Positions 1 to 10,892 of a stretch of DNA of 64,000 bases are shown here, piece after piece. The position numbers and the translations under genes were made by a program. The number at the start of each line of letters is the position of its first letter. Position 1 is the stretch's first letter. The stretch covers positions 682,001 to 746,000 of the forward strand of contig CBDCTL010000024.1 of the NCBI GenBank assembly GCA_965222015.1. Reading direction: 5' to 3'. The notes below the pieces were generated by a model. That model saw only the letters and a program-made list of their open reading frames with translations, did not search any database and was not told the DNA's origin. This DNA is from JANQPX01 sp965222015 (GTDB lineage Bacteria > Pseudomonadota > Alphaproteobacteria > Geminicoccales > Geminicoccaceae).

Positions 1-732
1 GAAGGCCAGAACCCTCAGAATGTTGCTCATGCCGTCGAGCCGGCGGGCGCCGAAGCCGTGCCCGGTTCGCGAAAGCCGCGCGACGCCGGGCTCGGCGTCA
101 TCTTCCGTGATCAGATATTTCAGGATCGCAGCACCGGTCGGGGTTACGCGCTCGCCCATTCGGCCGTCGTCGTGAAACGCGAACCCTTCGAGCAGGCGGG
201 CGGTCGCGGGGGCCGGCACCGGGAGCTCACCATGGGCCGTCTTCACCCGCCCGCCGCCGAGCGGCAACGGAGCGACCGACCAGCGGACCGCGCCGACCGC
301 GTCGATTAGGTAGGCCGCAGCGACGATGTCGGCGATCGAATCCCAGGCACCGACTTCGTGAAACGTCGCCTCTTCGGTCGGGACGCCATGCACCCAGGCT
401 TCGGCCTCGGCAAGCCGTTCGAAGATGGCGATCGCTCGCGCGCGCACCGATGCTGCGAGCGGCGCCCTGGACAGGCGTTCGCGCAGATCGCGCCAATGGA
501 CATGGGCATGTTCGGCACCGTCCTGCGCAGCTACGCGGAACCGGCTACCTCTCAGGACGCCGTCGTGATGGGCCAGATGCTCGACCGCGATCTCCTCGCC
601 GAGACCGGCCGCGCGCACCGCCCGGACCGCAGCGTCCGCATGTTCGGGCCAGGCGTCGAGGAGTGCTGCCACGAACATGTCGCCGGCGATGCCGCCGATC
701 GGATCGAGATGGAGATGCAGCGTCCCGCTCAT
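1..732 (-). CDS. larC: LarC, nickel-pincer cofactor biosynthesis protein (partial, C-terminus outside window)
   Basis: LarC inserts nickel by CTP-dependent cyclometallation, the last step in making the nickel-pincer nucleotide used by LarA-type racemases/epimerases. The first 244 residues are visible. The N-terminal signature GGIAGDMF (family form SGISGDM) is at about residues 13-20, and the conserved FHEVGAWDSIADIV block is at about 122-136, followed by the PLPLGGG and TPTGAAIL segments typical of the family. The reading frame is open to base 1, so the C-terminal domain lies to the left. The start overlaps the stop of the upstream thermonuclease gene by 4 bp (ATGA), which suggests translational coupling. 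No larA, larB or larE is visible here, so the rest of the pathway must lie to the left or elsewhere. Family assignment is firm; activity is inferred. Confidence 0.85.
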   Translation of the reverse strand, partial: MSGTLHLHLDPIGGIAGDMFVAALLDAWPEHADAAVRAVRAAGLGEEIAVEHLAHHDGVLRGSRFRVAAQDGAEHAHVHWRDLRERLSRAPLAASVRARAIAIFERLAEAEAWVHGVPTEEATFHEVGAWDSIADIVAAAYLIDAVGAVRWSVAPLPLGGGRVKTAHGELPVPAPATARLLEGFAFHDDGRMGERVTPTGAAILKYLITEDDAEPGVARLSRTGHGFGARRLDGMSNILRVLAF

Positions 733-1382
733 GCCGCCTGACGATAGTCCCAGGGTTTTTCGAGCTCGCCCCGCCAAAGGCCGCGCTTTCGCCTTCGGGC
801 CGACAGTTCGGCCCGACGATAGCGGGTGCTTCCGGGCGTCGCGAAGGCGAAACCCTGGCGGACCAGACTGCGCCCGACATCCCGTCCGTCGACCTTCACG
901 ATCGCGACCGAACGGCCATATCTGTCCTCCCGCAACACCTTGATCGCGAGCTTCCGGCCGTCGATCAGGGACGCGAGCGCATCGCGGCCCGAAGCCCCCG
1001 CATCCCGTTCGATGCCGTTCTCGTCCCACCAGGGCTGCCCCATCTCCGGCGCGTCGATGCCGAACAAACGAATGCGTTCGCCGCGGATCTCGAAGGTGTC
1101 GCCATCGATCGCCCGCGGCTGACCGCGAAAGCGGCGCCATTCGATCCGAAGTCCCTGCCAGAACCCGTGGCTCAGACCGATCACCAGCGACGGACCGAGC
1201 AGAACGGCCGCCATCACGCCCGCCCCTTCCAGATGATCGGCGGTGACGCCGTCGGCGACGGCGATCGCGATGTCGAGCAGGCCGATCAGGGCATCCTGCA
1301 GCCAGGCCCAAACACTGCCCGCCCACTGACTCACGGTGTCCGTTCCCACGATCGTCAGCATTCCTCTTTCCAGCATGCGCAT
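729..1382 (-). CDS. Thermonuclease (SNase-like) with N-terminal membrane segments
   Basis: This 217-residue protein has a staphylococcal-nuclease OB-fold in its C-terminal two thirds. The calcium and catalytic residues are recognisable: IDGDT (Asp), RLFGIDAPE (Arg, Asp, Glu) and DRYGRS (the second catalytic Arg). The first 80 residues hold two hydrophobic stretches (about 20-42 and 52-70), so the nuclease is probably membrane-anchored with the domain outside or at the membrane; orientation cannot be read from sequence. The chosen ATG is the first in frame; a second Met at residue 8 is an alternative. It is coupled to larC by a 4 bp overlap, though no functional link is known. Related proteins degrade nucleic acids, but many family members are uncharacterised. 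Confidence 0.8.
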   Translation of the reverse strand: MRMLERGMLTIVGTDTVSQWAGSVWAWLQDALIGLLDIAIAVADGVTADHLEGAGVMAAVLLGPSLVIGLSHGFWQGLRIEWRRFRGQPRAIDGDTFEIRGERIRLFGIDAPEMGQPWWDENGIERDAGASGRDALASLIDGRKLAIKVLREDRYGRSVAIVKVDGRDVGRSLVRQGFAFATPGSTRYRRAELSARRRKRGLWRGELEKPWDYRQAA

Positions 1383-1653
1383 CGGCGCACCGGCTCATCC
1401 TTAGCAGATCTACGGCGCTCTGACTGCCGCCTGTGCACAAAATGACGGCGCAGCCTTGGCCAATTCGGCCCGATCGGAGTAAGGTTCCGCGTCGACGAAC
1501 CGTCGACACGTCCCTTCGCGCCGAAAATAATTATTCGAGGACGCCTCGTCATGAACAGAGCGATGATCGCGCGTTTTCTTTCATGTCTCGTTTCGGGACC
1601 GCTTCCGGGCGCCGCCGATCACGTCATCTGAGCAACCAACCGACGACCAGCCC

Positions 1654-2672
1654 ATGAACGGCATGACGCCCCACCTGCTCCAGCTGCGAAATCTGAGCGT
1701 CGACATCGCGACGCCGCGCGGCGAGGCGAAGATCCTTCGCAATCTCGACCTCGTACTCGAACGCGGCGAGCGCCTCGGCATCGTCGGCGAGAGCGGCTCG
1801 GGCAAGTCGATGATGGCACTCGCGATCATGGGACTGCTGCCGGACGCCGCGACTGCGAAAGGCGCCATCGGCCTTTCGGGCGAGGATCTTCTCACCGCCG
1901 GCGAGGACCGGATGTGCGCGCTTCGCGGGCGGCGCGTCGCCATGGTCTTCCAGGAGCCGATGAGCGCACTCAATCCGGTGCTCAGGATCGGCGATCAGGT
2001 CGCCGAAGGACCCGTGCTGCATCTCGGGCTCGGACGGCAGGAAGCGCTCGAGCGCGCGAAAAAACTTCTCGGCCGCGTCGGTCTGCCGCCGGAGCGGTTC
2101 TCGCCCGACCTCTACCCGCATCAGCTCTCCGGCGGCCAGCGCCAGCGTGTCGTGGTCGCGATCGCGCTCGCCTGCGAGCCCGCACTTCTGATCGCCGACG
2201 AGCCGACCACCGCGCTCGACGCCACCATCCAGACCGGCATACTCGACCTGATCGTCGATCTCACCCGCGAGCGGGATATGGGCCTGATCATGATCAGCCA
2301 CGATCTCGGCGTGATCGGCCGCACCACCGAGCGCGTGGCGGTGATGTATGCCGGGCGCTTCGTCGAGACCGGCGAAACCTCCCGGCTGCTCCGCGAAATG
2401 GCGCATCCCTACAGCCGGGGGCTCTATCGCGCGATGCCGCAGCACGCCGAGCGCTCCGACCGCCCGGCCCGGCACCGGCCGCGGTTGCCGACCATGCCGG
2501 GCGCGATGCCCGATCCCCACCGGCCGATCCGGGGCTGTGCGTTCTCCTCGCGCTGCGGCCACGCCGACGACGTCTGCAGAACCACCCTGCCGCCGCTTGC
2601 CGGCATCGGCCCGTCTCATCACGTCGCCTGCCATTATCCGCAGGGCGAACACCGCTTGCTGGAGGCCGTCCA

Positions 2673-2676
<4 letters not shown>
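1654..2676 (+). CDS. Oligopeptide/dipeptide ABC transporter ATP-binding protein (DppD/OppD type)
   Basis: Cytoplasmic ATPase subunit of a peptide/nickel-type ABC importer, 340 residues. It shows Walker A GESGSGKS (about residues 48-55), the Q-loop region FQEPMSALNP, signature LSGGQRQR, Walker B LLIADEPTTALD and the H-loop ISHDLG. The C-terminal oligopeptide-transporter domain has the expected cysteine set (RGCAF, SRC, DVC, ACHYP), which in DppD-type proteins can ligate an iron-sulfur cluster. The stop overlaps the TTG start of the next ATPase (TTGA), the usual D/F pairing of this family. No permease or substrate-binding gene is adjacent on either side, so the transporter it serves cannot be assigned from this window. 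Confidence 0.9.
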
Positions 2677-5384
<2,708 letters not shown>

Positions 5385-5514
5385 CTTGGTGGATGCGGGC
5401 GGGATGTGCCAATCCCAGAAGCAAGCGTGAGTCAGCAAAATTGGGATTCCTGGGCGAAACCAAAACTTACGAAAACCGAGATTGTCAAAATAAAAAAACT
5501 ATCTGCATTCATGG

Positions 5515-6141
5515 TCATTTTTGCTTTTTCGACCCGTGAAAAACGAAATTCTCTTCGTAAGTAATATACGCGAGTCTGTGTCGACGTTCCATACCAAGTT
5601 TGAGTGTGGATTCGAAATCAACACGCCTCGCTGAATCATGAAGAACAATGGCCTTATCTGGTTTAATTTCGATAATTCTATCACTGTGATCTAGATGATC
5701 TATCCAGCAATCTTCGCCACGGACGCGGTTTGAATGAAAATAGTCTTTTGAAATCTGATCTGAAAGCTGATTTGCAACTTGATAGTGGCTTATCGCTCGG
5801 TCCGAATTTCGATCGAAGGTTTTCTTCAAAGCCTCAGCTTTTTGGGCATTTTTCATCATGCTCAAATGCTCAACCAGCTCGTGCCCTAAAGCCGAACAGA
5901 GATATTCCGCCCAGGGCGGATGACCTGGAACAGGTATAAATTGATCGTTTTTATTGGGAATTTTTTCACCGCCGATTGATTTGATTGGATTCGGAAATAT
6001 TTCCAGATCATCTAGATCAATAGAAAATTCATTTACTTCATCTGTCGTCTGGAAATACGGCATTCTGTCATTGGAACGGAATAGACGAACTATGATGTAT
6101 TTTTCCGTATTACGTGCATAGTCCCTAATGTCAGATATCAT
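5515..6141 (-). CDS. Hypothetical protein in AT-rich patch (probably the C-terminal part of a broken gene)
   Basis: I do not recognise this 208-residue protein. It is charged and soluble-looking, without a signal peptide or membrane segment, and has low-GC codon use unlike its neighbours. The frame stays open for 26 codons upstream of the first ATG (to 6219) and that extension reads as ordinary protein, so the true N-terminus is probably missing. The plus-1 frame immediately upstream (6200-6409) continues the same style of sequence, which suggests one longer gene broken by a frameshift near 6210-6220. A HELVEH segment superficially resembles a metalloprotease motif but has the wrong spacing. 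It is convergent with the dehydrogenase fusion gene. Function unknown. Confidence 0.5.
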   Translation of the reverse strand: MISDIRDYARNTEKYIIVRLFRSNDRMPYFQTTDEVNEFSIDLDDLEIFPNPIKSIGGEKIPNKNDQFIPVPGHPPWAEYLCSALGHELVEHLSMMKNAQKAEALKKTFDRNSDRAISHYQVANQLSDQISKDYFHSNRVRGEDCWIDHLDHSDRIIEIKPDKAIVLHDSARRVDFESTLKLGMERRHRLAYITYEENFVFHGSKKQK

Positions 6142-6199
6142 TTGGAAGAAAGTTATGGAATCTCCCCGACATTTGTCTACAAGATTAATGAATTTGGCT

Positions 6200-6409
6200 T
6201 CAAGTCTTGCGCAGGTGAATCATCAATGATTTTGATCCCGTACTGGAGGCAAAGATACTCTCAACAGAATTCATAGTCTTGCCAGAAACGAAATTCGCAG
6301 ACAAAAACACAGATAGTTGCTGAAATGGCTTACACTTCCAAAGTTCTTGAAGGGCACCATAATACATTTTGTGTGGACGCAAGGTTGGCTGAGTGGCTTG
6401 CGAGTGCAA
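6200..6409 (-). pseudogene. Probable N-terminal fragment of the broken AT-rich gene
   Basis: A 69-codon low-GC frame starting at a TTG directly after an in-frame stop. Its sequence (for example MYYGALQELWKC) looks coding, and it ends at 6200 while the downstream frame is open up to 6219, so a one-base shift would join the two. Further upstream, a third frame reads AEAVIALASHSANLAST before stopping, which suggests a second lesion near 6370-6385. I interpret all three pieces as remnants of one gene. No function is assignable. Confidence 0.4.
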
Positions 6410-6475
6410 TCACCGCTTCTGCATACTGACAAGTGAAAGCTTCCTTAAGGGCAGCTCAGGGTGAAAGGACGGACA

Positions 6476-7666
6476 TTACCATCCCCCGCCTGCACTCGAC
6501 GCCTCAGTCTCGACCACGCCCTCCCCCTTCCCGACCCGCCTCATCACCACCCAGACCAGCGGCAGGATCGACGCCGCCAGGGCCACCACCAAGACGAGCG
6601 CCAGCGGCAGGTCGATCTGATCGGCGAGCAGGCCGATGACGGGCGGACCCACCAGAAATCCGGCATAGCCTAGGGTCGCGACGGCGGCGACCGAGGTGCC
6701 GGGGGAGAGGCCGCTGAAGCGGGGCGCAATGGAAAGGGTGATCGGGAAGAGGGTGGCGATGCCGAGGCCGGCGATGCCGTAGCCGAGGATGGCGATGGTC
6801 GGGGTGTCGGTAAGGAGGGCGGTCGCGAGGCCGGCGGCGGTGAAGGCGGCGCCTGCCTGGAGGACGGCGAAGGGGCCGAAGCGGTGGACGAGGGCGTCGC
6901 CGGCGAAGCGCATGATCGCCATGGCCGAGGCGAAGACGGTGAGCGCGATGGCGGCGGTGGCGGTGTCAGCGCCCTGGTGGTCGTGGAGGTAGATGGCGCT
7001 CCAGTCGCCGACCGAGCCTTCGGCGAGAAGGGCCGCGAACGCGATCACGCCGATCACGATCAGGACGCCTCGCGGCCGGACGAAGGCAGGCGTGGAGCCG
7101 GGCTCCGGGCGCTCGTCCGCGATCATCGCCAGGCAGCCGGCGAGCCCCGCCAGCAGCAGGACGGCGGCGGCGCCGATGAAATGCGCGCCGAGGCCGAGCA
7201 TCATCGAGGCGACCAGGCCCGTAGCAAGCGCACCCGCCATGTCGCCGACGCTGTAGACGCCGTGGAAGGAGGACATGATCGGCTTGCCACGCCGGCGCTC
7301 GATCTCGGTCGCCTGCACGTTCATGGCGACGTCGAGGCTGCCGACCGCCATGCCGTAGAGCAGCATGGCGAGGCCGAGGGTCACCCAGCTCCAGGCGAAC
7401 GCCATCAGCGGAAAGACGAGACCATGGGCGAGCGCCATGGCGAGGCTCACCGCCTTGCTGCCGAAGCGCCCGATCAGCCAGCCCGCGGTCGGCATGGCGA
7501 GCAGCGCACCAATGCCGAGCATCAAAAGCGACAGGCCGAGCTCACCGTCGCTCGCCCCGATCTTCTGCTTGATCTCGGCCAGCCTCGGCGCCCAGGTGCC
7601 ATGCCCGATGCCGCAGATGAAAAAGACCGCGGCCGTGCCGATCCGCGCTCTCAAAAGTTCGGACAT
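6476..7666 (-). CDS. MFS transporter (YbjJ-like)
   Basis: Inner-membrane major facilitator of 396 residues with about twelve hydrophobic helices in two halves. The N-half motif between TM2 and TM3 is present in the form GWLIGRFGSK (about 61-70), and TM4-5 carries MAVGSLDVAMNVQATEIE, typical of the YbjJ/fucose-permease-like branch. Substrate is not predictable; relatives export or import small organic compounds. The gene stands alone, with the thiolase gene 93 bp upstream on the same strand and the AT-rich patch downstream. The ATG start leaves a short cytoplasmic N-terminus before TM1, as usual. Confidence 0.85.
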   Translation of the reverse strand: MSELLRARIGTAAVFFICGIGHGTWAPRLAEIKQKIGASDGELGLSLLMLGIGALLAMPTAGWLIGRFGSKAVSLAMALAHGLVFPLMAFAWSWVTLGLAMLLYGMAVGSLDVAMNVQATEIERRRGKPIMSSFHGVYSVGDMAGALATGLVASMMLGLGAHFIGAAAVLLLAGLAGCLAMIADERPEPGSTPAFVRPRGVLIVIGVIAFAALLAEGSVGDWSAIYLHDHQGADTATAAIALTVFASAMAIMRFAGDALVHRFGPFAVLQAGAAFTAAGLATALLTDTPTIAILGYGIAGLGIATLFPITLSIAPRFSGLSPGTSVAAVATLGYAGFLVGPPVIGLLADQIDLPLALVLVVALAASILPLVWVVMRRVGKGEGVVETEASSAGGGW

Positions 7667-7759
7667 ACACAGCGCATCTTATCGATCATGGCCCACCCGC
7701 AATCAGACACCGCCGCCCGAGCCGCCCCCGCCCAAAGTCCAGCCCGTGGCGGCTCGCCA

Positions 7760-8926
7760 CTAGCGGAGGGGTTCTAGGATGGAGACGTAGTTGGCGACGG
7801 CAGCACCCCCCATGTTGAAGATGCCGCCGAGCTTCGCGCCCGCCACCTGCATGTCGCCGGCGGTGTTCGTGAGCTGCATGGCCGAAAGGGCGTGCATGGA
7901 GACGCCGGTGGCGCCGATCGGATGGCCCTTGGCCTTGAGGCCGCCCGATGGGTTGACCGGCAGCCTGCCGTCCCTGGCGGTCCAACCTTCGAGCACGGCG
8001 CGCGCACCCTCGCCGCGGGCGGTCAGGCCCATGGCTTCGTATTCCAGCAGCTCGGCGATGGTGAAGCAGTCATGGGTCTCGACGAAGTCCAGGTCATCCA
8101 CACTCAGCCCGCTTTTGTCGAGGCCGTCGCGCCACGCGACCTCGCAGCCTTCGAAGAGGACGATGTCCCGCCTGCTCATCGGCAGGAAGTCGTTGACCTG
8201 AACGGCGGCGCGAAAGACGACGGCCTTCTTCATGGCAAGCGCCGTCTCGACGTCGGTGAGCACGAGGGCGGCGGCGCCGTCGGAGACCAGCGAGCAGTCG
8301 GTGCGCTTCAGGGGACCGGCGACCACCGGGTTCTTTTCGGACACCGTCCGGCAGAAGTCGATGCCGAGATCCTTTCGCATCTGGGCGAGCGGGTTGGCGC
8401 AGCCATTGGCGTGGTTCTTGGCGGCGATCGCGGCCAGCGCCTCGCTCTGATCGCCATGGCGCTGAAAGTAGCTGTTCGCGATCTGCCCGAAGACGCCGGC
8501 AAAGCCGCCCTCGATCCCGGCCTCCTCCTTCAGATAGGCGGCGGTCAGGAGGGCGGCCGGGATCTCGTGGCCGGGAAGGTCGGTCATCTTCTCGACACCG
8601 ACCACCAGGACGAAGCGGGCGGCACCGGCCCCGATCGACTTCAGCCCTTGATGCACCGCGGCCGACCCGGTGGCGCAGGCGTTTTCGACGCGGGTCGCCG
8701 GCTTGAAGCGAAAGGCGTCGCTCGCCTGCAGGACCAGCGAACTGGTAAAGCCCTGCCCGGAAAAACCGCCGCCATAATGGCCGAGCACGATCTCGTCCAC
8801 ATCCTCGGGCGCGATTCCGGCATCCTCGATCGCGTCGGTCGCGGCGCGCAGGATCAGGCCTTCGACGTCTTCGTCCTCGTGCTTGCCGAAGGGCGTATGA
8901 CTCCAGCCGACGATGCAGGCGGTCAT
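7760..8926 (-). CDS. Thiolase family protein (SCP2/acetyl-CoA acetyltransferase-like)
   Basis: A 388-residue thiolase-fold enzyme. The nucleophilic cysteine is in VENACATGS (about residue 84), the first conserved His in the VETHDCFTIAE block, and the C-terminal GGLKAKGHPIGATG carries the catalytic His; the last conserved block appears as FNMGGAAVANY, where a classical thiolase would have the second Cys in CxG. This pattern is that of SCP-x/acetyl-CoA C-acyltransferase relatives used in sterol, fatty-acid or aromatic side-chain degradation. Such genes often sit beside a DUF35 OB-fold partner; none is present. It is separated by about 160 bp from the divergent DUF899 gene. The substrate is unknown. 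Confidence 0.85.
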   Translation of the reverse strand: MTACIVGWSHTPFGKHEDEDVEGLILRAATDAIEDAGIAPEDVDEIVLGHYGGGFSGQGFTSSLVLQASDAFRFKPATRVENACATGSAAVHQGLKSIGAGAARFVLVVGVEKMTDLPGHEIPAALLTAAYLKEEAGIEGGFAGVFGQIANSYFQRHGDQSEALAAIAAKNHANGCANPLAQMRKDLGIDFCRTVSEKNPVVAGPLKRTDCSLVSDGAAALVLTDVETALAMKKAVVFRAAVQVNDFLPMSRRDIVLFEGCEVAWRDGLDKSGLSVDDLDFVETHDCFTIAELLEYEAMGLTARGEGARAVLEGWTARDGRLPVNPSGGLKAKGHPIGATGVSMHALSAMQLTNTAGDMQVAGAKLGGIFNMGGAAVANYVSILEPLR

Positions 8927-9083
8927 GGTCAGGGCTCCGATGAAGGCCGGCAGGGCCGACGGTCAGACCTTCATGTAGGGGGGCGGCAGCCGAACAGCAA
9001 TGCGCGCGAGGAGCACGATCGATCGCCCGGCCCTTTCGTGACATACTTCCTGCCTGAACGCACAGAGGCAAAGGAGAGCCTCC

Positions 9084-9620
9084 ATGACCTCCATCGCCGA
9101 ACGCATCTACGCGCTGGAAGGCCAGGTCTTCGACCTGGAGCGGGAGATCGCCGCCCTGCGCGCCGAACTCCAGGGCGAGGCGGTCTCGGACTACCGCCTG
9201 ACCTCGGCGGACGGCGAGACGATCGCCCTGTCCTCGATGTTCGGCCGGAAGGACCGGATGCTGCTCATCCACAATATGGGCTTCGACTGCCCCTACTGCA
9301 CGATGTGGGCGGACGGCTTCAACGCGGTCTACGATCATGTCGCCGAGAAAGCCGCCTTCGTCCTCTCCAGCCCCGATCCGAGCGACCGCCAGCGGCGCGA
9401 TGCGGCCGCGCGCGGCTGGCGTTTCCCGATGGTCTCGACCGTGGGCACGACGCTCGCCCCAGACCTCGGCTTCGAGCGTGACGGCAAGCCGCTGCCCGGC
9501 GTCTCCGCGCTGATCAAGGCGCCGGACGGCGCCATCACCCGCCACGGCGTCGCCTCCTTCGGCCCGGGCGACCGCTTCTGTCCGGTCTGGAATCTTCTGG
9601 GCCTGCTGCCGCAGAACTGA
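9084..9620 (+). CDS. DUF899 family, thioredoxin-like protein
   Basis: A 178-residue protein that starts with a short coiled-coil-prone helix (residues about 3-30), followed by a thioredoxin-like domain. The family hallmark is present: HNMGFDCPYCTMWADGFN, with a CPYC active-site-like pair at about residues 72-75. A good ribosome-binding site (AAAGGAGA) precedes the ATG. DUF899 proteins are widespread in proteobacteria and presumed redox-active, but the biochemical role is not established. The gene is monocistronic: divergent from the thiolase gene and followed by the repeat-bearing intergenic region. Confidence 0.8.
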   Translation: MTSIAERIYALEGQVFDLEREIAALRAELQGEAVSDYRLTSADGETIALSSMFGRKDRMLLIHNMGFDCPYCTMWADGFNAVYDHVAEKAAFVLSSPDPSDRQRRDAAARGWRFPMVSTVGTTLAPDLGFERDGKPLPGVSALIKAPDGAITRHGVASFGPGDRFCPVWNLLGLLPQN

Positions 9621-9682
9621 TCCCGACCGCACCCGATTTCCATCGACAGGCCGCTGGGCCGCTTCGGTTGCGGCAAATCGTC

Positions 9683-9870
9683 TGCCGACCATTAGGCTTT
9701 CGTTAACACCTTCATGCCATGCTGCTCCACGGTCCATGCGATCCTGGGAATCCGAGCCGAGCCCTGTTTCTCCGGCGGGCGGTCAGATTCCCAGGATCGC
9801 ATGGACCAGCAAGATGTCCGAAGCCTGGCCATGGCGGGTTAAAAAAGGGTGAAAGCCGTCATTTTTCTGA
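9683..9870. repeat. Hairpin repeat, copy 1
   Basis: First of two ungapped direct copies (offset 321 bp). The core is a perfect 22 bp inverted repeat, left arm 9731-9752 and right arm 9786-9807, around a 33-base loop. Flanks carry weaker mirror similarity (GTTAAC on the left, GGGTTAA on the right), so the whole unit resembles a MITE-like or REP-like palindromic element. Confidence 0.8.
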
Positions 9871-10003
9871 AACCCTGGTGGGCCATGTCGCCTGCGACCG
9901 ATTGCCTTCCTACTCTTACTCATGCGGTGCTCAAAATCAGCGACGGGCGAGGCCGCTTGATGCATCGCCGGCGTGGCGTTTGGCGAAGCTCGACCATCAC
10001 GCT

Positions 10004-10191
10004 TGCCGACCGTTAGGATGTCGTTAACACCTCCATGCCATGCTGTTTCACGGTCCATGCGATCCTGGGAATCCGGGCCGAGCCCTGTTTCTCCGGCGAG
10101 CGGGCGGATTCCCAGGATCGCATGGACCAGCAAGATGTCCGTAGCCTGGCACTGGCGGGTTAAGGAAGGGTGAACACCGTCGTTTTTCCGA
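10004..10191. repeat. Hairpin repeat, copy 2
   Basis: Second copy, aligned to copy 1 without gaps. By my count about 19 of 188 positions differ, all outside the inverted-repeat arms (10052-10073 and 10107-10128), which are identical in both copies. The loop is again 33 bases. Conservation of the stem against a diverged background suggests selection or function of the structure. Confidence 0.8.
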
Positions 10192-10345
10192 GCGCATGGG
10201 CTGAGACATCGGCCGGCTGGAAAGGCCAGCCTTGTGAGCATGTGTGGTGAACCCGATGAGGCCAAGCGCCTGCTGAGGCGACATCCAACGACCTCGCCGA
10301 TCGCAGTGTCTGGCCACCACATCGGCGATGATGTCGACAGAGCGT

Positions 10346-10885
10346 TCAGAGATCGATCCAGTAGCGCCTGGATTTGCCGCCACCGCGCGGGTCGTCGATG
10401 ATGTTCTCGAGCAGGCCGCCATTCGCCTCGATGACCTTGGCGGAGGCGAGATTGTGGTCGTAACAGGTGACGAGCGCGCGCTCGACGCCGCGCTCGCGAA
10501 GGACGTCCAGCGCCAGTTTCAGGATCAGCTTGCCATAGCCCTGGCGCTGGAAGGCCGGCCGGATGCCGTAGCCGGCATGGCCGCCGATCTTCATGAGGAA
10601 ATCGTTCAGCCGGTAGCGGACGCCGATCTCGCCGATGAAGGTCATGTCGTCCACCAGCCAGAAGACGTCCCCGGGCACCCTTGGAATGACTTGGCCGTCC
10701 GGGAGGACGACGTCCCCGGTCTTTCTGGTGAGATCGGCGACGAAAGTTTCGAAGTTCCTCTCGATCCTGTCGATCTCGCCCGGCTTCTTCGCCGACTGAT
10801 CACCCCGCCTGAACCCCTCGCGCAGGGCCTCGACATAGCTCCTCGCAAAAGCGGGTGAGGCGAGCGTCAGTCCGGCGGCCATCAT
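10346..10885 (-). CDS. GNAT family N-acetyltransferase
   Basis: A 179-residue acetyltransferase of the type annotated as predicted acetyltransferase COG3981. The acetyl-CoA binding loop is visible as RPAFQRQGYGKLILKLAL (about residues 109-126, motif RxxGxG), followed by VTCYDHNLASAKVIEANGG, in which the Asn/Lys positions are typical for this group. The C-terminus ends in RRYWIDL, also a group hallmark. Substrate unknown. It lies 7 bp after the ABC-2 permease stop, so it is probably co-transcribed with the exporter genes. Confidence 0.85.
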   Translation of the reverse strand: MMAAGLTLASPAFARSYVEALREGFRRGDQSAKKPGEIDRIERNFETFVADLTRKTGDVVLPDGQVIPRVPGDVFWLVDDMTFIGEIGVRYRLNDFLMKIGGHAGYGIRPAFQRQGYGKLILKLALDVLRERGVERALVTCYDHNLASAKVIEANGGLLENIIDDPRGGGKSRRYWIDL

Positions 10886-10892
10886 TCCTCCG

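Larger units (their letters stand above)
5440..6440. other. AT-rich patch, probably acquired DNA
   Basis: Base composition drops sharply: stretches here are visibly AT-rich while both flanks are strongly GC-rich. The patch contains only the broken gene described separately. I see no transposase, integrase, tRNA or clear terminal repeat at its edges. A short inverted pair (AATCCCA at 5411-5417, TGGGATT at 5442-5448) sits at the left boundary after the dehydrogenase stop. Acquisition by transfer is inferred from composition alone. Confidence 0.6.
9621..10345. other. 725 bp non-coding region with duplicated repeat
   Basis: No convincing gene in either strand; open frames here have no homology I recognise and simply read through the repeats. 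It holds two copies of a 188 bp repeat (listed separately) with 133 bp of unique sequence between them, and about 150 bp of unique sequence before the convergent acetyltransferase gene. Confidence 0.7.

Noticed and set aside
1501..1653. Palindrome AATAATTATT (1526-1535) and nearby GTCGAC pairs as an operator for the ABC genes
   Set aside because: Short and common; no -35/-10 pair is evident nearby and no regulator gene is adjacent.
5515..6141. HELVEH segment as a zinc metalloprotease motif
   Set aside because: The spacing is H-E-x-x-x-H, not HExxH or HxxEH, and no third ligand pattern is visible.
5440..6440. Integration of the AT-rich patch at a tRNA or by a transposon
   Set aside because: No tRNA, integrase, transposase or flanking direct repeats found.
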